Below, one piece after another: positions 6,664 to 13,023 of a stretch of 17,988 nucleotides of DNA (positions are counted from its first letter, which is position 1; the number at the start of each line of letters is the position of its first letter). The stretch covers positions 1 through 17,988 of the forward strand of contig JAWOGN010000241.1 of the NCBI GenBank assembly GCA_046496815.1, in the 5' to 3' direction. Made by a program: the position numbers and the translations under genes. Below the pieces are notes generated by a model. It was not told where the DNA came from. It made no database searches and saw nothing but the letters and a program-made list of their open reading frames with translations. Source of the DNA: JAWOGN01 sp046496815. Its GTDB lineage: Bacteria; Desulfobacterota; DSM-4660; Desulfatiglandales; Desulfatiglandaceae.

Positions 6664-9000
6664 GTGAACATTTTTAGATCAGCGGAAATATCCAGACCCC
6701 TTCAGATATTGCTGGTGGAAGGAAGTGAGCATGATTTTTTGGCGGTCCGGCGGGCGTTACGGAAAAGCCCGGTGGAAAGCGTGCTCACCCGGTATGTGCG
6801 GGCGGAAGAAGCCCTGGAAAGGCTTGCAGCCGACGTTGCTTCTTTTGATCTTGTGGTTACCGAGTACAAGCTGCCCGGAATATCCGGCCTGGAGTTCTGC
6901 AGGGAGTTAATTGAGCGCAACGTCTCATTGCCCGTGGTGCTGATGAGTGGCGCGAAGCGTGAGCGTCTTCAGGTTCAGGCGCTGAAGACGGGGTTTGATG
7001 ATATTCTGATCAAAGACCCCAACCAGGGATATCTCGACCTTCTGCCCCTGTTTCTTTGGAATGTGGTGCAAAAATACGGCTATCGTCAAATAATCAAACG
7101 GGAATCGGAAAGGAGTAAGCGTGAGGCGCCCGATGCGGGCATCGCCGAAGACATGCATGAAATGGTGTGTCGCTTTTTACCCGACCGAACCCTCACTTAC
7201 GTCAACGATGCATTCTGCCGCCGGTTCACTTTACACCGCGAACAGCTTATTGGCGGGAGTTTTATGGCACTCGTCGACGATGAGGATAAAGAAAAGGTCA
7301 ACCAGCATCTGGACGCGTTGTGCCGGGAAGACCCAGTGGCAAAAATTCGATTTCGCGCTGCACTGCCCTCACAGGATGCTCGCTGGCTACATTGGAGCAA
7401 CCGAGCCGTATTCGATGACACGGGTTCACTCCTGGAGTTCCAGTCGGTGGGGTGGGATATCACGGAACAAAAGGAAGTCGAAAACAGACTGAATGAGAGC
7501 GAGGCGCGGTACCGTTTTCTCGTGGAGAGCGTTTTTGAGGGGTTTTTTGTATGCGAGATGGAATCCGGAAACTTTTTGCTCATTAACAAGAAGGCGTGTG
7601 ACTTGTTTGGATACCCGATGCCGGAGGCATGTCAACGCGCTATATGGGATGTAATTGCTCCAAGAGAACAGGAGGAATTCCGCGAGAGGATTGGAGCAAA
7701 CCTCAAGCAAAAAACCTTGACCCCGTCTCAGGGTATTTACACGTTTTTGCGCAAAGACGGTTCGGAATTCAGAGCCGAAGTGTGCGCGTCTGCAGTACCG
7801 TTTAAGGGCGAGCAGACAATTCAAGTCGTCTGTAGGGATTCGGCAAGGCGGGGGGGTCGCGGACCGCAGTCGGAAAGGACCGGCAGACTGGAGTGCCTTG
7901 CGATACTTTCCACCGCAATCGCTCACCATTTCAACAACGCCCTGGCGGAGATTACCGGGAACATCGGACGACTTGAATCCGATTTTCCGCAAAATGAGGA
8001 TATGAGCAAATACGTAGAGCCGATCTACGATGCAACGGGACGAATGTCGCGCTTGAACTCACATCTACTTTCCGCCGCTGATGGCGATTCCCATCGAACG
8101 GAGGACATATCCCTCAATGATACTGTGAAAGAAATCATGAGCTTGGTTCGACATATTATCGATCCTGCCATCCGGCTTGAAACCGTGCCGACCCGAGAGG
8201 TGTGCAGTGTGACCGCAGACGCGTCTCAGATACAGCTGAAGCTTTCGGCGTTGCTGATTCATCTTGCGGAGGCAATTGACGGCACCGGTCGGATTCGAGT
8301 GATCACAAATAAGGAAGACCTGGCGGGCAGGGACGCATTTAAAATCCACCCTGGATTGAAACCCGCGCAATATGCCTGCCTGACTGTGGAGCTTCACGGA
8401 AAAGGTATTGATAAACCAACAAGAGACAGAATACTCCATCGTCTTTTAACCAACGGGTATGACGGAGAAGGGTGGGAAATGACCATCGGAGACATAATCT
8501 CCCAAGAACATGCCGGCCGGCCGGTTGTGATCTCTGACCTTGAAACGGGTTTTAAGATTTCCATCTATTTTCCAGTCGCGGAGTCGGAGAAGATCCGGCC
8601 GCAAGAGCCGGCAGATAAAACGGTAGCCGGAAAGGGGTTCACATTGGTTGTCGAAGATGACGATACGGGGGCCGGCATCACGCGCGCGATGTTGGAGAAA
8701 CTTGGATTTCATGTTTTGGAGGCCAAAACCGGGACCGAGGCCATTCATCTTGTCAAGGGGTTTGAGGGCAATATTGGCGTGGCTTTTCTGGATACTGTTT
8801 TGCCGGACATGGGAGGCTTGGAAGTCCAGTCGTTTCTCAAGGAAATTTACCCGGACTTGAAGGTGATCGTTTTGAGTGACGATGAGAACAATGAACTTGT
8901 GCGGGGGATTTTGGATGCGGGCGCCGATGCGGTCGTGGAAAAACCATTCACGCTTGAAATATTAACGGCAAAGTTGGAGGCGATTTTAAAGGGCGCTTAA
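6664..9000 (+). CDS. Receiver-PAS-PAS-histidine kinase-like-receiver protein with degenerate ATP-binding domain
   Basis: 778 residues, no membrane segment. Order: N-terminal receiver (about 12-135), PAS (about 163-275), PAS (about 280-395), DHp (about 405-470), HATPase-like domain (about 485-640), C-terminal receiver (about 657-777). DHp keeps the His in IAHHFNN (H421). In the HATPase-like domain the N-box Asn pair is replaced (LLIHLAEAI), the G1 Asp is Leu577 (VELHGKGID), and the F- and G2-boxes are unrecognisable. In the first receiver the phospho-Asp is Glu67 (VVTEYKLPG) and the acidic pocket is reduced (LLVEGSEHD). The second receiver is complete: VVEDDD, Asp710 in AFLDTVLPD, Lys in VEKPF. 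The start is GTG at 6664; an in-frame TGA at 6643 rules out a longer ORF, and the RBS is poor. It probably shares a transcript with the preceding gene. Confidence 0.88.
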   Translation: MNIFRSAEISRPLQILLVEGSEHDFLAVRRALRKSPVESVLTRYVRAEEALERLAADVASFDLVVTEYKLPGISGLEFCRELIERNVSLPVVLMSGAKRERLQVQALKTGFDDILIKDPNQGYLDLLPLFLWNVVQKYGYRQIIKRESERSKREAPDAGIAEDMHEMVCRFLPDRTLTYVNDAFCRRFTLHREQLIGGSFMALVDDEDKEKVNQHLDALCREDPVAKIRFRAALPSQDARWLHWSNRAVFDDTGSLLEFQSVGWDITEQKEVENRLNESEARYRFLVESVFEGFFVCEMESGNFLLINKKACDLFGYPMPEACQRAIWDVIAPREQEEFRERIGANLKQKTLTPSQGIYTFLRKDGSEFRAEVCASAVPFKGEQTIQVVCRDSARRGGRGPQSERTGRLECLAILSTAIAHHFNNALAEITGNIGRLESDFPQNEDMSKYVEPIYDATGRMSRLNSHLLSAADGDSHRTEDISLNDTVKEIMSLVRHIIDPAIRLETVPTREVCSVTADASQIQLKLSALLIHLAEAIDGTGRIRVITNKEDLAGRDAFKIHPGLKPAQYACLTVELHGKGIDKPTRDRILHRLLTNGYDGEGWEMTIGDIISQEHAGRPVVISDLETGFKISIYFPVAESEKIRPQEPADKTVAGKGFTLVVEDDDTGAGITRAMLEKLGFHVLEAKTGTEAIHLVKGFEGNIGVAFLDTVLPDMGGLEVQSFLKEIYPDLKVIVLSDDENNELVRGILDAGADAVVEKPFTLEILTAKLEAILKGA

Positions 9001-9006
9001 GCGAGT

Positions 9007-9038
9007 AAGTCGGGATTTGCTCACGGATCGCCCGGCTT
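9007..9038 (+). terminator. Weak stem-loop after the signalling operon
   Basis: AAGTCGGG (9007-9014) pairs with CCCGGCTT (9031-9038) through one G-T wobble. A second 6-bp hairpin follows, GCAAAC/GTTTGC at 9044-9049 and 9056-9061. Neither has a real T tract. The position between two convergent genes (ends at 9000 and 9113) makes a termination role plausible only. Confidence 0.3.
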
Positions 9039-9112
9039 TGGACGCAAACCAATCCGTTTGCCTGCCCGGTTACTTATGACAGGGGGGGTGAAGCTAACGG
9101 GTTATCCTATAA

Positions 9113-9322
9113 TCATTTTTGATACTTGAATGAAACATTTACCCTGGCACGGTATGATGTCACCTTTCCACTTGTAATCACCATGTCCAGCTTGCTGACT
9201 TCGGCGATTCTAAGATCTTTTAGGGTCTCACCCGCCGTCTCGACAGCGGTCCTGGCAGCATCTTCCCAGGATGTATCACTGGTGCCCACGAGCTCGATGA
9301 CTTTATATGTGCTTCCGGCCAT
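9113..9322 (-). CDS. Dodecin family protein
   Basis: 69 residues, the usual dodecin length. The N-terminal strand YKVIELVGTS, the SWEDAARTAVETA helix, and the C-terminal strands (GKVTSYRARVNVSFKY) match the family. Dodecins assemble as hollow dodecamers that store or buffer flavins in the cytoplasm. In well-studied members a Trp in the strand after the helix stacks on the flavin; here that strand reads LKDLRIAEVSKLD, without Trp or Phe, so flavin binding may be weaker or different. A strong RBS (GGAGGTG, complement of 9327-9333) precedes the ATG by 4 nt. It is divergent from the ATP synthase operon and convergent with the signalling gene. Confidence 0.9.
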   Translation of the reverse strand: MAGSTYKVIELVGTSDTSWEDAARTAVETAGETLKDLRIAEVSKLDMVITSGKVTSYRARVNVSFKYQK

Positions 9323-9380
9323 ATCTCACCTCCAATTCTACGCATGAATCAAACAAAATTCCCCCGTTCATATCGACAAC

Positions 9381-9409
9381 AGCATACAGACTCCCAGGCC
9401 GCAGGTCAA
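9381..9409 (-). promoter_or_regulatory. Sigma70-type promoter of the dodecin gene
   Basis: On the minus strand, -35 TTGACC (complement of 9404-9409) and -10 TATGCT (complement of 9381-9386) are separated by exactly 17 nt. The predicted 5' leader to the dodecin ATG is about 50 nt. Assigned from consensus match only. Confidence 0.6.
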
Positions 9410-9538
9410 GTTTTTCCATAGAATTTTGCTGAAAATTCGAAATAGAGTTTGAACGAAAACCGGGGGGCCCAGCCATTCCCACAAGGGTCCTGAATTCCCA
9501 CATTCATTATCGCATATGCTCAATTGGATTTTTTCCCC

Positions 9539-9568
9539 TTGACAATCGCGAAACCTCTGATTTATAAG
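9539..9568 (+). promoter_or_regulatory. Sigma70-type promoter of the Fo ATP synthase operon
   Basis: A perfect -35 TTGACA (9539-9544) is followed after 17 nt by TTATAA (9562-9567), or after 18 nt by TATAAG (9563-9568). Transcription would start near 9575, giving a leader of about 30 nt before the GTG of atpZ. It is the best consensus promoter in the window. Confidence 0.7.
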
Positions 9569-9606
9569 CAACGCTTGAATATTTTTCGACCCGTTGTGGA
9601 CGGCAC

Positions 9607-9876
9607 GTGAAGTTCATTAATTTCAAGGAAGATAAGCCTTGGATTGAGGATCTGGCGCTGGTCAGCCAGGTCGGACTGACCATGGCAGGTTCGATTCTTT
9701 TCTGTTTTGCCGTCGGGTATTATCTTGACAAGTGGCTGGGAACCAAGGGCCTGTTCATTACAATCTTCATCCTCCTGGGCATTGCAGGCGGGGGCTATAC
9801 CGCCTACCGGCAAATCGCCGGTATCATAAACGCAGACAGAAAAAGAAAAGGGCCGGATGACGACACAACATCGTGA
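9607..9876 (+). CDS. atpZ: AtpZ/AtpI family ATP synthase accessory protein
   Basis: 89 residues with a GTG start. Two membrane helices (about 23-42 and 47-66) enclose GYYLDKWLGTKG, and GIAGGGYTAYR follows, the signature of the short ATPase gene 1 (AtpZ/AtpI) family. These membrane proteins start many Fo operons and have been linked to c-ring assembly or Mg2+/Ca2+ supply. The hydrophilic tail (DRKRKGPDDD) runs into the next gene, overlapping it by 20 nt. The RBS is poor (GGA about 6 nt before the start), so the GTG start is chosen by reading frame and family fit. Confidence 0.85.
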   Translation: MKFINFKEDKPWIEDLALVSQVGLTMAGSILFCFAVGYYLDKWLGTKGLFITIFILLGIAGGGYTAYRQIAGIINADRKRKGPDDDTTS

Positions 9877-10267
9877 AGTCCAGGAACTTCAAAAGAGAAT
9901 CTGCTCCTGGGCCTTAAGCGGCGCTCTTTTTGTCGCACTACTGTTTGTAATGATCGGTGAAAAGGCGGTGGCCAAGGGTCTCGTTCTCGGGGCCTGCTTC
10001 AGCATTCTCAATTTCTTGCTTCTTGGAAGGTCCATTCCCATGATGATCGGGCGATCGCGGGCAAAGGCCAATGTTATCGGCTTCGGCTCCATGATGGCCC
10101 GATACGGTGTACTTGCGATTCCCTTGGTGATGGCCGTGAAGTGGGTTTCCTTAGATCTGATCGCCGTGATCATCGGTATTTTTGCAGTCCAGATAATGAT
10201 TATGCTCGATCATCTTGTCATTAGGCGGCTCCAGAAAGGCTTCAGGGGTTCCACCGCCCAAGAATAA
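9857..10267 (+). CDS. atpI: ATP synthase subunit I (AtpI)
   Basis: 136 residues with four predicted membrane helices (about 19-36, 40-58, 75-95, 98-118), matching the AtpI family in length and layout, including a GLVLGACFSILNFLLLGR segment. AtpI works as a chaperone for c-ring assembly in some bacteria, notably Na+ types. It overlaps atpZ by 20 nt and lies 27 nt before the a subunit gene. Sequence conservation in the family is low, so the name rests on topology and operon position as well. Confidence 0.75.
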   Translation: MTTQHREVQELQKRICSWALSGALFVALLFVMIGEKAVAKGLVLGACFSILNFLLLGRSIPMMIGRSRAKANVIGFGSMMARYGVLAIPLVMAVKWVSLDLIAVIIGIFAVQIMIMLDHLVIRRLQKGFRGSTAQE

Positions 10268-10294
10268 TTCCATAAACGTGTTCAGGAAAGATGT

Positions 10295-10969
10295 ATGAAC
10301 GACCTCACTGAAATACCACAACTTGTGATTCGGTTGTTTGGCTTGGATCTGGTTTTTAATACGGAGACCATTTTCATGACCTGGATCGTTATGGCCTCGC
10401 TGATCGCCTTCGGCCTGGGGGCGACCCGAAAACTCAACTTCATGCCCAATCCGTTGCAGGTTGTGGCGGAACTGTTCGTGAAATCCTTTTACGGACTCAC
10501 CAAGGATGCCTTGGACGATCAAATGGCCAAAACCTATTTCCCGCTTGTGTGCGGTCTGTTTATGTTTCTCCTTCTGAGCAACTGGATAGGCGTTATCCCG
10601 AAGCTTTCGGAACCGACGAAGGATCTGAACACGCCACTCGGCTTCGGCATCATGGGCTTCTTTCTCGCCCATTACGCAGGGATCAAGAAAAAAGGCATTA
10701 AAAAGTACCTCTCGGAATATTTCCAGCCCATTTTTTTCATGGCTCCTTTAAACGTGATCGGTGAATTTGCGAAAGTCATATCCATTTCCTTTCGTCTTTA
10801 CGGAAACATCCTCGGCGGCTCCATTATTATCCTGATTGTCTCTCATCTGGTTTACGGTCTGGTGCTTCCCCCGTTTCTGATGACTTTTTTCGGATTTTTT
10901 ATCGGAACGATTCAGGCTTTTGTTTTTACCATGCTTACGTTGGTCTATATTTCGGTGCAGGTTAAATAG
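10295..10969 (+). CDS. atpB: ATP synthase Fo subunit a
   Basis: 224 residues, five to six membrane helices. PTKDLNTPLG (about 107-116) is the loop typical of bacterial a subunits. The essential Arg is R167 in SFRLYGNILGG, and the last helix has IQAFVFTMLTLVYIS. The a subunit forms the ion half-channels beside the c-ring; R167 faces the c-ring carboxylate. AGGA about 8 nt upstream of the ATG serves as RBS. Only 2 nt separate its stop from the next gene, the five-hairpin c protein, so the two are co-translated. Confidence 0.95.
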   Translation: MNDLTEIPQLVIRLFGLDLVFNTETIFMTWIVMASLIAFGLGATRKLNFMPNPLQVVAELFVKSFYGLTKDALDDQMAKTYFPLVCGLFMFLLLSNWIGVIPKLSEPTKDLNTPLGFGIMGFFLAHYAGIKKKGIKKYLSEYFQPIFFMAPLNVIGEFAKVISISFRLYGNILGGSIIILIVSHLVYGLVLPPFLMTFFGFFIGTIQAFVFTMLTLVYISVQVK

Positions 10970-10971
10970 TT

Positions 10972-12189
10972 ATGGATTTCGATGTTCAAACAACGGTGAA
11001 AATGGCCGCGTACGTTGGTGCCGGCATCTGTATAGGCCTGGGTGCTATTGGTGCGGCATTGGGAGAGGGGTACACGGCCGGACAGGCCAACAAGGGGATT
11101 TCAGAGAATCCTTCAAAGTCAGGCGACATCATCAAGAATATGCTCGTTGGCCAAGCAGTGGCCGAGTCTGCCGGCATCTTCGCTTTGGTCATCGCGATTC
11201 TTTTGATCTTCATGAGCTTCCCTATGGACAGCCTTTTAAAGGCGGCAGCGCTTCTCGGAGGCGGCTTTTCCATGGGTGCCGGCGCCATCGGTTCGGGCAT
11301 CGGGGCAGGTTATCCTGCAGGCGGAACGTGTCTCGCCGTCGCCAGACAGCCTGAGATGTCAGGCCGCTTGACCACCAACATGCTTATCGGCTCGGCCGTG
11401 TGCCAGACGCCCGCCATTTTTTCCCTGGTTCTTGCCATGATGCTTCTGTTTCTCGATTTCAGTAAAGCCGCTGTTTCCCCAACCTGGGCTGCTTTGCTGG
11501 GAGCAGGGATCTGCATGGGATTCGGCGCCATCGGTTCGGGCATCGGCTCGGGATACCCCGGAGGGGAAGCTTCCCTGGGCATTGCAAAACAACCGGCCAT
11601 CTCAGGCCGCTTGACCACCAACATGCTCATCGGCTCGGCCGTGTGCCAGACGCCGGCCATTTTTTCCATGGTCGTTGCGCTGATGCTTCTGTTTCTAAAT
11701 TTTGGGAACGCACCGGCTTCTCCGACATGGGCCGCTTTGCTGGGAGCAGGCCTGGCTACCGGAATAGCCGCCATTGGATCCGGGATGGGCGGGGGCATGG
11801 CCGCAGGGGCCAGTTGCGAGGGCATTGCCAGGAACCCCGAGACCTTCGGCCAGGTGACCACAACCATGCTGGTCGGCCAGGCGGTTGCCCAGACGCCTTC
11901 CATTTTCGGGCTTCTGGTCAGTTTCATTCTCATGTTTAAAGTTTTTCCCGAAGCCGTGACCCTCGCAGCACCGATGGCGCTTATCGGTGCAGGCATCTGC
12001 ACGGGTTTTGGAGGTATCGGACCGGGAGTAGGAAACGGGATGACCGCCGAAGGGGCGGTGAGGTGGGTTGCCAGGAACGTGGAAGCAACCGGCATGCTGA
12101 TGCGAACCATGCTGGTGGGTCAGGCAGTGTCGCAGTCCACGGCCATTTATGCCATGGTCGTCAGCCTGGTGCTGATCTTTGTGGTTTGA
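10972..12189 (+). CDS. atpE: Fused ATP synthase c subunit, five c-type hairpins (10 membrane helices), one intact ion-binding Glu
   Basis: 405 residues built of five tandem copies of the about 81-residue c-subunit hairpin (about 1-86, 87-167, 168-248, 249-329, 330-405). The second-helix ion-binding position is Glu65 in hairpin 1 (AVAESAGIF) but Gln145, Gln226, Gln307 and Gln388 in hairpins 2-5 (CQTPAIF twice, AQTPSIF, SQSTAIY). The helix-1 ligand position is Glu32 in hairpin 1, then Ala112, Ser193, Gly274 and Asn355. Ordinary c subunits have one hairpin; fused c proteins with lost sites occur in V-type ATPases and in the Na+ F-ATPase of Acetobacterium woodii (two hairpins). Here it should enter the rotor with the single c encoded next. 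No strong RBS lies in the 2-nt gap after atpB, suggesting low-level coupled translation. The frame is fully open and the repeats stay hydrophobic, so it does not look like a pseudogene. Confidence 0.93.
   Translation: MDFDVQTTVKMAAYVGAGICIGLGAIGAALGEGYTAGQANKGISENPSKSGDIIKNMLVGQAVAESAGIFALVIAILLIFMSFPMDSLLKAAALLGGGFSMGAGAIGSGIGAGYPAGGTCLAVARQPEMSGRLTTNMLIGSAVCQTPAIFSLVLAMMLLFLDFSKAAVSPTWAALLGAGICMGFGAIGSGIGSGYPGGEASLGIAKQPAISGRLTTNMLIGSAVCQTPAIFSMVVALMLLFLNFGNAPASPTWAALLGAGLATGIAAIGSGMGGGMAAGASCEGIARNPETFGQVTTTMLVGQAVAQTPSIFGLLVSFILMFKVFPEAVTLAAPMALIGAGICTGFGGIGPGVGNGMTAEGAVRWVARNVEATGMLMRTMLVGQAVSQSTAIYAMVVSLVLIFVV
11359..11424 (+). repeat. Direct repeat copy A, within hairpin 2 of the fused c gene
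   Basis: These 66 nt match 11602-11667 with only two differences, both at third codon positions. The spacing is 243 nt, exactly 81 codons, one hairpin. The near identity is higher than between other hairpins and points to recent duplication or gene conversion. Confidence 0.9.
11602..11667 (+). repeat. Direct repeat copy B, within hairpin 3 of the fused c gene
   Basis: Partner of 11359-11424. Both copies encode the second helix with the Gln-substituted ion site (CQTPAIF), so the lost carboxylate was copied together with the hairpin or homogenised afterwards. Confidence 0.9.
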
Positions 12190-12279
12190 GGAATGATGAC
12201 AGGGCTCTGTTTTTAAGTCGTTCCGAATCCATTTCTCCGGCAGTCCAAATGTGCGCGAAGCGAACTAAATCTTATTTTT

Positions 12280-12285
12280 AGGAGG
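12280..12285 (+). promoter_or_regulatory. Strong ribosome binding site of the single-hairpin c gene
   Basis: A perfect AGGAGG lies 5 nt before the ATG at 12291. It contrasts with the fused c gene, which has no comparable element. This would let the single c be made in excess, as a ring with many small and few large subunits would need. In the same gap, ACAG/CTGT followed by five T (12199-12214) is a very small stem that might lower read-through. Confidence 0.65.
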
Positions 12286-12290
12286 GATAT

Positions 12291-12539
12291 ATGGCTATTG
12301 AAGGTGCGGATCTGATCAAAGCAGCGGCATTTATCGGTGCGGGCATCGCCATGGGGTTGGGCGCTATTGGTCCGGGCGTTGGTGAAGGTTATGTGGGCGG
12401 AAAGGCCTGTGAGGCAATCGGCCGAAAACCCGAAGAGGCGGGACTGTTAACCAGAACCATGCTGGTGGGCCAAGCAGTTTCAGAATCAACGGGGATCTAT
12501 TCCTTGGTGGTAGCGTTACTTCTCCTCTTTGTGGTGTAA
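12291..12539 (+). CDS. atpE: ATP synthase Fo subunit c with two-carboxylate Na+-type motif
   Basis: 82 residues, a normal length for c. Helix 1 has GPGVGEGYVGGK with Glu32; the loop has RKPE (45-48); helix 2 has VSESTGIYSL with Val63, Glu65, Ser66, Thr67 and Tyr70. Glu65 is the ion-binding carboxylate. Ser66, Thr67 and Tyr70 belong to the known Na+ ligand set of Ilyobacter-type c-rings. Glu in place of Gln at position 32 is the two-carboxylate arrangement described for the Fusobacterium nucleatum c-ring. Na+ coupling is a good prediction from these residues but is not proved. It follows the fused c gene by 101 nt. Confidence 0.95.
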   Translation: MAIEGADLIKAAAFIGAGIAMGLGAIGPGVGEGYVGGKACEAIGRKPEEAGLLTRTMLVGQAVSESTGIYSLVVALLLLFVV

Positions 12540-12591
12540 TCCAAAAAGGATATTGCAACGGAACGACATATGAATTTCGTGGTATGAACTC

Positions 12592-13023
12592 ATGATAAGT
12601 ATTAACGCAACGTTGTTTCTTCAGATAGTTCATTTGCTGATTCTGATTTTTGTCTTAAACCGACTCTTGTTTCAACCTATTCTAAAACTGGTAAATGAGA
12701 GAGAGGGCCACGTCCAGACAACAAAGAAGAGAATAGAAGAACTTGCTCTGGAGACCGAGCGATTGCAGAGCGAATATCTCTCAATCTTAAATGCCGCCTC
12801 AAAAAATGCGGTCAAAGAAAGGGTCCGAATCAAAAATTCAGGCATATCCGAGGCCGAAGAATCCCTTGACGATTCCAGAAAAGAAGTGATGTCAATCAGA
12901 GCAGAAGCCGATAAGGACGCTGAAAGGGAAGTGGAACGGACGCAACCACTATTGGCTGCTGAGGCAGCGACACTCGCTGAAGAGATAACCCAATATGTGA
13001 TCGGCAGGAGGATTGAGGCTTGA
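12592..13023 (+). CDS. atpF': ATP synthase Fo subunit b' (stator stalk)
   Basis: 143 residues: one N-terminal membrane helix (about 5-24, LFLQIVHLLILIFVLN), then the LLFQPILKLVNERE element and a long charged coiled coil. That is the shape of b-type stator subunits that tether the F1 head. The length fits the shorter of the paired b/b' subunits. A stop at 12571 leaves 12592 as the only ATG start. The RBS is weak. The end overlaps the next gene by 4 nt (TTGA). Whether this is b or b' cannot be decided from sequence reading alone. Confidence 0.82.
   Translation: MISINATLFLQIVHLLILIFVLNRLLFQPILKLVNEREGHVQTTKKRIEELALETERLQSEYLSILNAASKNAVKERVRIKNSGISEAEESLDDSRKEVMSIRAEADKDAEREVERTQPLLAAEAATLAEEITQYVIGRRIEA

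Noticed and set aside
7426..7992. 188-residue minus-strand frame inside the hybrid kinase gene
   Set aside because: Shadow of the conserved PAS and DHp coding sequence; no family or RBS.
9303..9503. 66-residue minus-strand frame upstream of dodecin
   Set aside because: It overlaps the dodecin promoter and start, has no RBS, and does not resemble a protein family.
11310..12110. 266-residue open frame on the minus strand inside the fused c gene
   Set aside because: Repetitive Ala/Pro/Met-rich mirror of the c-subunit repeats; no RBS and no family; the plus strand frame is clearly real.
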